Assembly (NCBI GenBank): GCA_937922175.1
Contig: CAKZUU010000415.1
Span: forward strand, 1 to 8,423
Direction: 5' to 3'
From: an uncultured Gemmataceae bacterium
GTDB lineage: Bacteria > Planctomycetota > Planctomycetia > Gemmatales > Gemmataceae
Length of the DNA stretch: 8,423 nucleotides
Shown here: one piece after another, positions 1 to 6,043 of the stretch
Layout: each line of letters opens with the position of its first letter
Numbering within the stretch: position 1 is the stretch's first letter
Position numbers and translations under genes: made by a program
The notes under the pieces: model-generated
What the model saw: the letters and a program-made list of their open reading frames with translations, nothing else
The model's database searches: none
Told to the model about the DNA's origin: nothing

Positions 1-1253
1 CTCATCAAATTGTAATCAACCCAAAGCCCGCCCATGGTGTAGTGGGGTGCGGGGTAGATCCGCATCGGCTGTTCATACGCGTTCTCACCGGTGATGCGCT
101 CGTACATCTCGAAGAGATTGTCGTAGCGTTCGCGGATTTTCGCCTTGCCATCGCGACGGATCGCATCCGCGAAATCGAGATAAACGCCCCGCCCGCCCGG
201 TCCGACCCCTCGCCCTTCGTCGCAGACCTCTTTCGCCGATCGCGAGGAAATGTCGCGCGGGGCCAGATTGCCAAAGCTCGGGTACTTTCGCTCTAAAAAA
301 TAATCTCGATCGTCTTCGGGGATGCTGTTGGGATGTCGCGTGTCGCCTTTCTTTTTCGGCACCCAGACTCGCCCATCATTTCGCAGCGATTCCGACATCA
401 GCGTCAGTTTCGACTGGTGGTCGCCGCTGACCGGAATGCACGTGGGATGAATCTGCGTGAAGCAAGGATTGGCGAACAGCGCGCCCCGCTTGTACGCGCG
501 AAATGTGGCGGTCACGTTGCATGGGATCGCATTGGTCGAAAGGAAAAAGACGTTCGAGTAACCTCCGGTCGCCAGCACCACCGCATCGCCGACGTAAGAG
601 CGGATCTCTCCTGAGACCAGATTGCGGCAAACGATCCCTCGGGCCTGACCGTCGATGATCACAATGTCCAGCAATTCGGTACGGGTGTGGGGCTTGATGC
701 GACCTAATTCGATCTGTCGGCACATGGCCTGGTACGCCCCGAGAAGCAACTGCTGCCCCGTCTGACCGCGGCAATAAAAGGTCCGCGACACTTGCGCCCC
801 GCCGAACGACCGATTCGCAAGCTGTCCACCGTATTCGCGAGCGAACGGGACACCCTGAGCGACACATTGATCGATGATGTTGACGCTGATTTGCGCCAGA
901 CGGTAAACATTGCCCTCGCGAGCACGAAAGTCGCCGCCTTTGATGGTGTCGTAGAAGAGGCGATAGATGCTGTCGCCGTCGTTTTGGTAATTCTTCGCAG
1001 CATTGATCCCCCCTTGAGCCGCGATGCTATGCGCCCGTCGGGGACTGTCCTGGTAGCAAAACGTCTCGACGGTGTAGCCGAGTTCGGCCAACGTCGCTGC
1101 TGCCGATGCTCCTGCCAAACCCGTCCCAACGACGAGGATGTGGTATTTGCGTTTGTTCGAGGGGTTGATCAGTTTCAGATCGAAGCGGTGACGATCCCAT
1201 TTTTCAGCAATCGGACCGCTGGGGATCTTCGCATCCAACTTGATCTCAGACAT
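1..1253 (-). CDS. sdhA: Succinate dehydrogenase/fumarate reductase flavoprotein subunit, partial (C-terminus off left edge)
   Basis: Catalytic FAD subunit of succinate:quinone oxidoreductase (complex II), which oxidises succinate to fumarate on the cytoplasmic face of the membrane. The frame is open without a stop from the ATG at 1253 to the window edge, giving 417 residues of a family usually about 600-660 long. Visible motifs: a dinucleotide-binding loop GTGLAG (residues 43-48); RAHSIAAQGGIN (73-84), whose His75 matches the His that carries covalent FAD; QIHPTC (267-272) with substrate-site His269; APRDI (331-335) with Arg333 matching the catalytic Arg; and HYTMGG (404-409) with substrate-site His404. 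The stretch MSESLRNDGRVWVPKKK (286-302) follows the longer Bacteroides/B. subtilis-like type, not the E. coli type. A GAGG in GAGGCGAGG lies 5 bases before the ATG, supporting the start. It lies 71 bases after sdhC on the same strand; that gap contains only a 10-base palindrome CGGTTAACCG (1287-1296). The family is clear. Succinate dehydrogenase versus fumarate reductase direction cannot be decided from sequence. Confidence 0.96.
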   Translation of the reverse strand, partial: MSEIKLDAKIPSGPIAEKWDRHRFDLKLINPSNKRKYHILVVGTGLAGASAAATLAELGYTVETFCYQDSPRRAHSIAAQGGINAAKNYQNDGDSIYRLFYDTIKGGDFRAREGNVYRLAQISVNIIDQCVAQGVPFAREYGGQLANRSFGGAQVSRTFYCRGQTGQQLLLGAYQAMCRQIELGRIKPHTRTELLDIVIIDGQARGIVCRNLVSGEIRSYVGDAVVLATGGYSNVFFLSTNAIPCNVTATFRAYKRGALFANPCFTQIHPTCIPVSGDHQSKLTLMSESLRNDGRVWVPKKKGDTRHPNSIPEDDRDYFLERKYPSFGNLAPRDISSRSAKEVCDEGRGVGPGGRGVYLDFADAIRRDGKAKIRERYDNLFEMYERITGENAYEQPMRIYPAPHYTMGGLWVDYNLM

Positions 1254-1324
1254 GGAAGCCTCGCCTCATGAAATGGTCTCGTCACCCGGTTAACCGTCAA
1301 CCGCTGCCACCGTTCACCAACAGG

Positions 1325-2146
1325 TCAGGGTAAGTGCACATCGTTCCCGATGAATCCCGCGAGGACGGACAGCGGCATCACGATGTTCCCTCCGACCACC
1401 AGCAGTGTGATGCCCAAGGCGAGACCGTCCAATAGCCGACTCCACTTCGGGCTGCTCAACCCGAGGCTCTGGAACGCACTGCGGACGCCATGAATCAGGT
1501 GCATTCCCAACAGAAGTTGGCAGACGACATACACCCCTACCATGATCGGGTCGCGAAAACCTTCGACGAACATGCGGTACGTGTCATGCCGGGTCGCCTG
1601 GGGATCGATCGGGTCGCGCCAATGAGGGTCCTTGAGTTCGCGGTAGTTGATGGGTTCACCCTTGACATCCACGGTCGTCGCGATCGGTTTGAAGCCGAAG
1701 GTGAAGTGGGCCAGGTGCAGGATAATAAAGGCCAAGATCGCCAGCCCGGTCAGGGCCATCGAGCGTGATGGCAGGGAAGCCTTCTTGGTCCGTTCGACGA
1801 CATAACGTTGCGGCCGCGCGTCCAGATTTCGTTTTTTCAACTTCAGGGCCAACCCGAGATGAATCACCACGCAGGCGAGCAAACCGCCGCGCGCGACCCA
1901 CAGCAAGGGGCCGAGCTGATGCAAGGCTTGGGCATACGAGTTGTACGCATCACGGCCGAGAAAGACCCGCAAGTTGCCCAGCATGTGGAAGATGACGAAA
2001 GTCGTTAGCGCCAACCCCGTCAGCGCCACGATAAACTTGGCGCCGACCGTCGATTGCAGGGTTCGGACATACCAGGGTTTCGCACTGCGGGTCGAGGTCG
2101 AGGATAGGGAGGGCACAGGAGACGGCGACACGGTCACAGACGCCAT
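1325..2146 (-). CDS. sdhC: Succinate dehydrogenase cytochrome b558 subunit (membrane anchor)
   Basis: Integral membrane anchor of complex II, passing electrons to quinone through b-type haem. It has 273 residues. Five hydrophobic segments are visible, at about residues 36-58, 81-103, 130-150, 200-220 and 240-262, as in the single-anchor B. subtilis/Wolinella-type cytochrome b that replaces separate SdhC and SdhD. Candidate haem ligands sit inside the first four helices: His54 (IFHMLGNL), His96 (VVIHLGLAL), His144 or His147 (ILHLAHF) and His216 or His219 (GMHLIHG). This pattern fits a di-haem anchor, though the assignment is inferred from family knowledge. The first 24 residues are Ser/Thr/Pro-rich and look cytoplasmic. 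The ATG at 2146 is preceded by GAGG with 6-base spacing. It is the first gene of an sdhC-sdhA unit transcribed leftwards, and the iron-sulfur gene sdhB is expected beyond the window. It is divergent from the lipoprotein gene at 2477. Confidence 0.94.
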   Translation of the reverse strand: MASVTVSPSPVPSLSSTSTRSAKPWYVRTLQSTVGAKFIVALTGLALTTFVIFHMLGNLRVFLGRDAYNSYAQALHQLGPLLWVARGGLLACVVIHLGLALKLKKRNLDARPQRYVVERTKKASLPSRSMALTGLAILAFIILHLAHFTFGFKPIATTVDVKGEPINYRELKDPHWRDPIDPQATRHDTYRMFVEGFRDPIMVGVYVVCQLLLGMHLIHGVRSAFQSLGLSSPKWSRLLDGLALGITLLVVGGNIVMPLSVLAGFIGNDVHLP

Positions 2147-2218
2147 GCAGACCTCGTTTGGGAAGTCGACGAGTGGGTTTGATACGATCTGTGTTCATTG
2201 TTAGCCGTCCGCCGCCGC

Positions 2219-2237
2219 TTGGCCAGTCACCGGCCAA
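2219..2237. repeat. Short inverted repeat TTGGCC-N7-GGCCAA
   Basis: A perfect 6-base inverted repeat with a 7-base spacer lies 73 bases upstream of the sdhC start. It could be a dimeric regulator site or a small hairpin in the sdhC leader. The sequence shows the symmetry only; function is a guess, and 6-base arms of GC-rich sequence can arise by chance. Confidence 0.3.
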
Positions 2238-2280
2238 ATCCGGCGAAATAAATGGCGCACACCGGCGAGAATGGTCTGCC

Positions 2281-2450
2281 GCTGCGGTGGGAAGTCGGAG
2301 AGTTGCCTTCGCACCTCTGTGTTCACCATCTTATCGCAATCGGCTTCCCCTCAACCGACGGATCACGGGGTGCTACGTCAACGACGCTCTGAACTTGACG
2401 CATCGACGGGCATCGATTATGGGCCCGCCCTGCTGGATGCTGCGGTGGGA
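2281..2450. repeat. Two copies of a 12-base direct repeat, GCTGCGGTGGGA
   Basis: Identical 12-mers occur at 2281-2292 and 2439-2450 within the divergent intergenic region, 158 bases apart. The flanking bases differ, so this is not part of a longer duplication. The second copy ends 26 bases before the lipoprotein start codon. Its role is unknown. Confidence 0.4.
2395..2423 (+). promoter_or_regulatory. Weak sigma-70-like promoter candidate overlapping a GCATCGA tandem pair
   Basis: TTGACG (5 of 6 to the -35 consensus) is separated by 17 bases from TATGGG (3 of 6 to the -10 consensus), about 54 bases before the start of the lipoprotein gene. Within the spacer region GCATCGA occurs at 2400-2406 and again at 2410-2416, a 10-base period, close to one helical turn. 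This could be a regulator site over a promoter. The -10 match is poor, so the call is tentative. Confidence 0.2.
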
Positions 2451-2476
2451 TCAAGACGTTGGGCGTGAGAGTCTGC

Positions 2477-3535
2477 ATGACGTTTCGGTTGCGATCGCAG
2501 TGGTTCATGGGGCTGGCCGTCATGTCACTTTCGGGTTGCTTGTATTCGAGCGTCCCGGCGACTCGATTGTCGAGCACCGCGCCTCGTCTCGCGCGCCCCA
2601 AGGGGCCGCTGCCGATCGAGGTCCGCCGCGAACCCGAGATGGTAGCGGCGGGTTACCGGCCCGAGATGTTACCGATGCCAGCCGATTCCGCGAACGGCTA
2701 TCGCACCACCAGCAAACCGTTCGGACCGCTCACCTGGGGCGCCGTGAGTGCTGGGGGAGTCCCTTATGCCAACACCGACAACCTCGACGCTCCCTCGGAG
2801 GCAACTCCGGAATTGGTTTCCTCGCGTTGGGAACCCCCACAAGATCCCCATCGAGCAGCGGAGTTTCCCGAGGAGATCCGCAAGGAACCGTGGCTGGTCG
2901 GCGTCATTCGCTGCTACCTGGAACATCGACCTGACGACGCGGCCCCAGAATTTGCTCACATCGACGAGCCGTCGAGACAGGTCCTTATGACTCTCCTCCC
3001 TCTGACCGTTCGAGCGGCGGAGGGCCAACTCATGGAGTCAGGCCCGAAAGAGATCGCGCAGTACGTCAACGGGCTGCAATTCGTACTGAGTCAATTGCGT
3101 CCCCGAGCTGCTCTGACGATGGAGAAGGTCTGTTTCTGCCGGATGATTCGTGGCTTTGGCAAAATCGAAGCGCTGGGAGCCAAGCCTTCGTTTTTACCGG
3201 GGGAGATGGCGGACGTTTACCTGGAGTTGCGAAACGTCGCCAGTCGGCCGCATCGCACCGAGCAAGGAGATTACCGGACGCATCTACGGAGCCGACTGGA
3301 AATTCGCAACTTCGCCGGGGAGCGAGTGTGGGGGCCGCAAGAATTCGACAAGCCCGATGACACACTGACGCCGCAACATGACTACTACCAGCATTACCGG
3401 CTGCAAATGCCGAGCCTTCCAGCGGGAAACTACACCTTACTACTGGAAGTGCGTGACGTGCCAACCGGCAGACAAACGTCCGAGGCTCTGGAATTTACGG
3501 TCGCCCCGTGGGGGAAAACGGGGCGATCGAATTGA
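2477..3535 (+). CDS. Predicted lipoprotein of unknown function with C-terminal beta-sandwich-like domain
   Basis: I do not recognise a named family. The 352-residue protein begins with a lipoprotein signal: basic MTFRLR, a hydrophobic stretch, then lipobox LSGC with the acceptor Cys at residue 21, implying membrane anchoring and export. Residues 22-130 are Pro-rich and low in predicted structure. Residues 131-212 look largely helical (for example 165-185). Residues 213-343 look like a beta-sandwich, with alternating hydrophobic strands in DVYLELRN (246-253), NYTLLLEVRD (318-327) and ALEFTV (337-342). A CFC pair (Cys219, Cys221) just before KIEALG (229-234) is noticeable, plus Cys146. I chose the ATG at 2477 because it gives a clean signal peptide and has GAGAG six bases upstream. 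An in-frame GTG at 2459 would add six residues before it. The next gene starts 60 bases downstream on the same strand and is also exported, so co-transcription is plausible. Confidence 0.8.
   Translation: MTFRLRSQWFMGLAVMSLSGCLYSSVPATRLSSTAPRLARPKGPLPIEVRREPEMVAAGYRPEMLPMPADSANGYRTTSKPFGPLTWGAVSAGGVPYANTDNLDAPSEATPELVSSRWEPPQDPHRAAEFPEEIRKEPWLVGVIRCYLEHRPDDAAPEFAHIDEPSRQVLMTLLPLTVRAAEGQLMESGPKEIAQYVNGLQFVLSQLRPRAALTMEKVCFCRMIRGFGKIEALGAKPSFLPGEMADVYLELRNVASRPHRTEQGDYRTHLRSRLEIRNFAGERVWGPQEFDKPDDTLTPQHDYYQHYRLQMPSLPAGNYTLLLEVRDVPTGRQTSEALEFTVAPWGKTGRSN
3501..3526 (+). other. Perfect 9-bp hairpin at the 3' end of the lipoprotein gene
   Basis: TCGCCCCGT (3501-3509) and ACGGGGCGA (3518-3526) are perfect inverted repeats with an 8-base loop. 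The hairpin lies inside the last coding codons (Val-Ala-Pro-Trp-Gly-Lys-Thr-Gly-Arg region) and ends 6 bases before the stop codon. No T-run follows, so it is not a canonical intrinsic terminator. It could stabilise the transcript end or be incidental to the Pro/Gly coding sequence. Confidence 0.45.
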
Positions 3536-3545
3536 CAGTTCGGGG

Positions 3546-3573
3546 GAGGCTCGACCCGACCAGGCCGGGCCTC
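3546..3573 (+). other. Intergenic GC-rich bulged hairpin upstream of the duplicated-domain gene
   Basis: GAGGC (3546-3550) pairs with GCCTC (3569-3573), and after a five-base bulge CCG pairs with CGG around a short loop. It fills the middle of the 60-base gap between two co-directional genes. The right arm continues into the motif GGGCCTCGTTCGT (3567-3579), which recurs almost exactly in the next intergenic gap. There is no T-run, so a terminator is doubtful. Confidence 0.4.
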
Positions 3574-3584
3574 GTTCGTTAAAT

Positions 3585-3590
3585 GGGGGG
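3585..3590 (+). promoter_or_regulatory. G-run ribosome binding site that decides the GTG start
   Basis: GGGGGG lies five bases before the GTG at 3596. The nearer ATG at 3591 is out of frame and reads ATG-TCG-TGA, so it stops after two codons. An ATG at 3583 is also out of frame. The GTG opens a full signal peptide, which settles the start. Confidence 0.6.
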
Positions 3591-3595
3591 ATGTC

Positions 3596-5188
3596 GTGAT
3601 CACTTACCTTCGCCATGCCACAGCCGTTGGTGTGCTGTGGTTCGGATCGATCGCGTGGGCCCAAGACCGGCCGGCCAAACACTATCACAACAAAACGTCC
3701 TTCCGAATTCCCGTCGTCATCGACGACAGTGAACGAGAGGGGCTGATGGAGCTCCAGCTTTGGGTCCGTCGTCTGCCCGGAGAATGGAACTGCGTCGCCA
3801 AAGCACCGCCGACGCAAACCACCTTCACCTACCAAGCACCCGCGGAGGGTGAGTATTGGTTGAGCGTTGCCACCGTAGACCGGCAAGGCAAAATGGTGCC
3901 CCCGGATTTGCCCCAACAAGCGCCGGCGTTGATCGTCGTCGTCGATACCCAAGCCCCCAACGTGGAGGTCAAACCGCTGTCGCCGGCCGGCGAGGCAATG
4001 CACCTACAATGTCGCCTGCTCGATGCCAACCCTGATTATTCGACACTGCAAGTGTCCGCGATGGCTCCGGACGGCACCTGGAAACCGCTACCAGCCGTCT
4101 CCGACGCCCCGGGCGTCTTCAAACTGGTCCATCCGATGCCGCCCGATGCCCGCGTGCTCGTTAAAGCAAGCGATCGAGCCGGAAACGTCACGGAGCGCGA
4201 GGTCGAAGTGGGCATCAGCCGGGCGGACGCAAAACGCTCGCCGCTACCGGCTGTCCCGATTCCGACCACGCCCGACGATCCTTTGCACGGAGTGACGGGG
4301 ATCCGTTCCGTGCCCGATACGAAACCCCCTGCTTCGTCCCCCTTGCCGCGGCCGGGAGAGCGCCCGATCGTGATTCCACCGCCTTCAGGTGAGAAGTCGA
4401 TCTCGAAAAAACCGGCGATCCCGGCAACGAAGAGCACGCCACCGGTTGTGACGGAGATGACGGAGGGAGGTCCTCTGCCTCCGCGAGTCGCCTCCCAAGA
4501 ACCGCTGGTCAAACCTCCCGAGCCGGCGCCGTTCGTTTCAACCAATGCCACCGCCGGTGGACCGCTTTCCGCCATCGTCAATTCGCTGCGTTGCCGACTT
4601 GATTTCGCCTTGGATCCGGTCCCTGGCGGTGTGGCCGAAATCGAAGTCTGGGCCAGCACCGACAACGGCAGAACCTGGAAATCGGTGGGTCTCAGTCCTG
4701 ATGGCAAAAGCCCCGCAACGATTGAATTTCCCAGCGAGGGGAAATACTCGTTAGCCTTCGTCGTTCGACCGGTCATGGGTTTGGCCAGTGCGTTGCCCAA
4801 GCCCGGTGATCCGCCTGATGGTTACATCGAGATTGATACGACGCTGCCCGTCGCCTCGCTGACCGAAGTTCGCCCAGGTGTCGGTCCGGATGCCGGTTTC
4901 CTCCTGCTCACGTGGAAAGCGGAGGATGCCAATCTTGCCGAGGAACCGATCGCCTTCTGGTATGCGACGCAATTGGGAGGACCGTGGCAGATGATCTCCG
5001 AACGAGTGGCGAACAGCGGCTCGTATCGCTGGGCGTTGCCCAAGAACATCGCCTCGCCCATCTGGGTCCGCATGGAGGTGCGCGATCGCGCCGGCAACAT
5101 CACCCGCTGCGAGACGCCTCAGCCCATCGCCCTGGAAGGCCCCCGGGCCAAGGTCCGCGTCTTGAACATCGCCGCGACGCGGGATTGA
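3596..5188 (+). CDS. Secreted protein with two copies of a double beta-sandwich unit joined by a Pro-rich linker, function unknown
   Basis: I cannot assign a function. The 530-residue product starts at GTG and has a signal peptide with probable cleavage after AWA at residue 22, so it is exported. Two collinear units are visible. Unit 1 (about 35-205) contains LQLWV (53-57), EGEYWLS (84-90), VVDT (115-118), DAN (143-145) and DRAGN (193-197). Unit 2 (about 327-505) contains IEVWA (349-353), EGKYSLA (381-387), EIDT (412-415), DAN (444-446) and DRAGN (497-501). The offset between matching motifs is steady at 296-304 residues. Each unit seems to hold two Ig/FN3-like sandwiches, the second ending in the D-R-A-G-N turn common in bacterial adhesion and wall-associated domains. 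Residues about 206-326 are a Pro/Ser/Thr-rich linker. No catalytic motif, LPXTG or C-terminal membrane segment is seen. It follows the lipoprotein gene by 60 bases, and a strong hairpin follows it. A structural or binding role at the envelope is an inference. Confidence 0.82.
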   Translation: MITYLRHATAVGVLWFGSIAWAQDRPAKHYHNKTSFRIPVVIDDSEREGLMELQLWVRRLPGEWNCVAKAPPTQTTFTYQAPAEGEYWLSVATVDRQGKMVPPDLPQQAPALIVVVDTQAPNVEVKPLSPAGEAMHLQCRLLDANPDYSTLQVSAMAPDGTWKPLPAVSDAPGVFKLVHPMPPDARVLVKASDRAGNVTEREVEVGISRADAKRSPLPAVPIPTTPDDPLHGVTGIRSVPDTKPPASSPLPRPGERPIVIPPPSGEKSISKKPAIPATKSTPPVVTEMTEGGPLPPRVASQEPLVKPPEPAPFVSTNATAGGPLSAIVNSLRCRLDFALDPVPGGVAEIEVWASTDNGRTWKSVGLSPDGKSPATIEFPSEGKYSLAFVVRPVMGLASALPKPGDPPDGYIEIDTTLPVASLTEVRPGVGPDAGFLLLTWKAEDANLAEEPIAFWYATQLGGPWQMISERVANSGSYRWALPKNIASPIWVRMEVRDRAGNITRCETPQPIALEGPRAKVRVLNIAATRD

Positions 5189-5195
5189 GACAACT

Positions 5196-5245
5196 CGGGA
5201 AAGCCCTGGCCGAGGCCCCTGCGGGAAAGCCGTTTCGGGGCCTCG
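5196..5245 (+). terminator. Strong GC hairpin after the duplicated-domain gene, probable terminator or attenuating structure
   Basis: CGAGGCCCC (5211-5219) pairs perfectly with GGGGCCTCG (5237-5245). Inside it, GAAA (5225-5228) pairs with TTTC (5233-5236) around a GCCG tetraloop, leaving a five-base bulge on the left side. CGGGAAAGCC is present twice, at 5196-5205 and 5222-5231. The stem begins 22 bases after the stop codon. The following CTCGTATTTCTAA is only moderately T-rich, so termination would be imperfect or factor-aided. It separates this gene from cysC. Confidence 0.5.
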
Positions 5246-5281
5246 CTCGTATTTCTAATGCGTAGGCTCGACGAATCGATC

Positions 5282-5287
5282 AAGGAG
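5282..5287 (+). promoter_or_regulatory. Ribosome binding site of cysC
   Basis: AAGGAG lies ten bases before the ATG at 5298. It is the best Shine-Dalgarno match in the window and fixes the cysC start, although the spacing is at the long end. Confidence 0.6.
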
Positions 5288-5297
5288 TCTGAAGTTC

Positions 5298-5996
5298 ATG
5301 TCCGAAATTCTGGCCACCCAGATCAAATGGCATGAGGGCCACGTCACCCGCACGGAACGCAGCCAACTTCTTCGACAACAAGGCTGCACCCTCTGGTTCA
5401 CCGGACTCTCCGGTTCGGGCAAGAGCACCCTCGCGGTCGCACTGGAGCAAGTCCTCATCCGCAATGGCCACGCCGCTTATGTCCTCGACGGGGATAACAT
5501 CCGCTTCGGTCTCAATTCGGCTCCGAAAACTCTTCTCGAGAGCCGCGGCTACTCTGAAGCATCGGCAAAGCGTTTCGGCCTGGGCTTCTCCGCCGAAGAT
5601 CGCGAAGAGAACATTCGTCGCATCGGCGAGGTGGCCAAGCTCTTCGCGGATGCCGGGCTGATCGCCATCACCAGTTTCATCAGCCCCTATCGCAAAGATC
5701 GAGACGCCGCCCGACGCATCCATGAACAAAACAAATCCGGACCAATCCCCTTTGTCGAGATCTACGTCAACACCCCCATCGAAGTCTGCGAACAGCGCGA
5801 CCCCAAAGGGCTTTACAAACAAGCCCGTGACGCCGTCGCTCAGGGCAAGGGCATGGGCTTTACCGGTGTCGATGATCCTTACGAACCGCCCCTGAATCCG
5901 GAACTCACGATCGACTGTTCGTCCCGTTCCACGCAAGAGCTGGTGCTGGAAATCGTCCGCTACTTGGAGCATCGGCAACTCCTCGCCGCCCCCTGA
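5298..5996 (+). CDS. cysC: Adenylylsulfate (APS) kinase
   Basis: Cytoplasmic kinase that phosphorylates adenosine 5'-phosphosulfate with ATP to give PAPS, the sulfate donor for sulfotransferases or for reduction to sulfite. It has 232 residues. Family marks in order: Walker A GLSGSGKST (36-44), LDGDNIRFGLN (63-73), EDREENIRRIGEVAKLF (100-116), FISPYR (127-132), KGLYKQAR (170-177) and FTGVDDPYEPP (188-198). Between GLN and LGFSAEDR, where typical CysC runs on directly after a residue or two, there is an extra block of about 21 residues (about 74-94, rich in Ser, Ala and Lys/Arg). I recall similar longer CysC variants, so this is probably a subfamily feature and not damage. No cysD/cysN, PAPS reductase or sulfotransferase gene is visible nearby, so reductive versus sulfation use cannot be told. 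It lies 109 bases after the previous gene, behind a strong hairpin, and 47 bases before the DUF885 gene. Confidence 0.95.
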   Translation: MSEILATQIKWHEGHVTRTERSQLLRQQGCTLWFTGLSGSGKSTLAVALEQVLIRNGHAAYVLDGDNIRFGLNSAPKTLLESRGYSEASAKRFGLGFSAEDREENIRRIGEVAKLFADAGLIAITSFISPYRKDRDAARRIHEQNKSGPIPFVEIYVNTPIEVCEQRDPKGLYKQARDAVAQGKGMGFTGVDDPYEPPLNPELTIDCSSRSTQELVLEIVRYLEHRQLLAAP

Positions 5997-6043
5997 CGCC
6001 GACGGACAGCCGATCTGAAATTCCCCACCACGCGAGTCGCACC

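Larger units (their letters stand above)
2147..2476. promoter_or_regulatory. Divergent intergenic region between sdhC and the lipoprotein gene
   Basis: About 330 bases with no supported gene must carry the promoters for leftward sdhC-sdhA and rightward transcription of the lipoprotein gene. I see no strong sigma-70 pair in either direction. The best rightward candidate is TTGACG (2395-2400), 17 bases, then TATGGG (2418-2423), which is weak in the second element. Short repeats are listed as separate entries. An open frame on the plus strand runs through this region from 2158 to 2934, but it overlaps the lipoprotein gene in another frame and resembles no protein I know. Confidence 0.5.

Noticed and set aside
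376..1129. Minus-strand open frames of 163 and 141 codons within the sdhA region.
   Set aside because: They are in a different frame from the sdhA reading, which shows all flavoprotein motifs without a stop from 1253 to the edge.
1287..1296. 10-base palindrome CGGTTAACCG between sdhC and sdhA.
   Set aside because: It is too short to call a regulatory site and sits inside an operon gap with no other supporting signal.
2158..2934. A 258-codon plus-strand open frame covering the divergent region and the start of the lipoprotein gene.
   Set aside because: It overlaps the lipoprotein gene in another frame, lacks a good ribosome binding site and gives an Arg/Ser-rich sequence with no fold-like pattern.
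3591..3599. ATG-TCG-TGA just before the duplicated-domain gene, a possible minimal leader ORF.
   Set aside because: The ATG abuts the G-run with no spacing for ribosome binding, and the two-codon frame is most simply chance next to the GTG start.
4036..4800. A 254-codon open frame on the minus strand inside the duplicated-domain gene.
   Set aside because: Its Gly/Ser/Thr-rich product reflects the reverse complement of the Pro-rich linker; the plus-strand gene has a signal peptide and repeated domain motifs.
5280..5978. A 232-codon open frame on the minus strand almost fully antisense to cysC.
   Set aside because: It mirrors cysC over its whole length, shows no recognisable motif, and is a composition shadow of a clearly identified gene.
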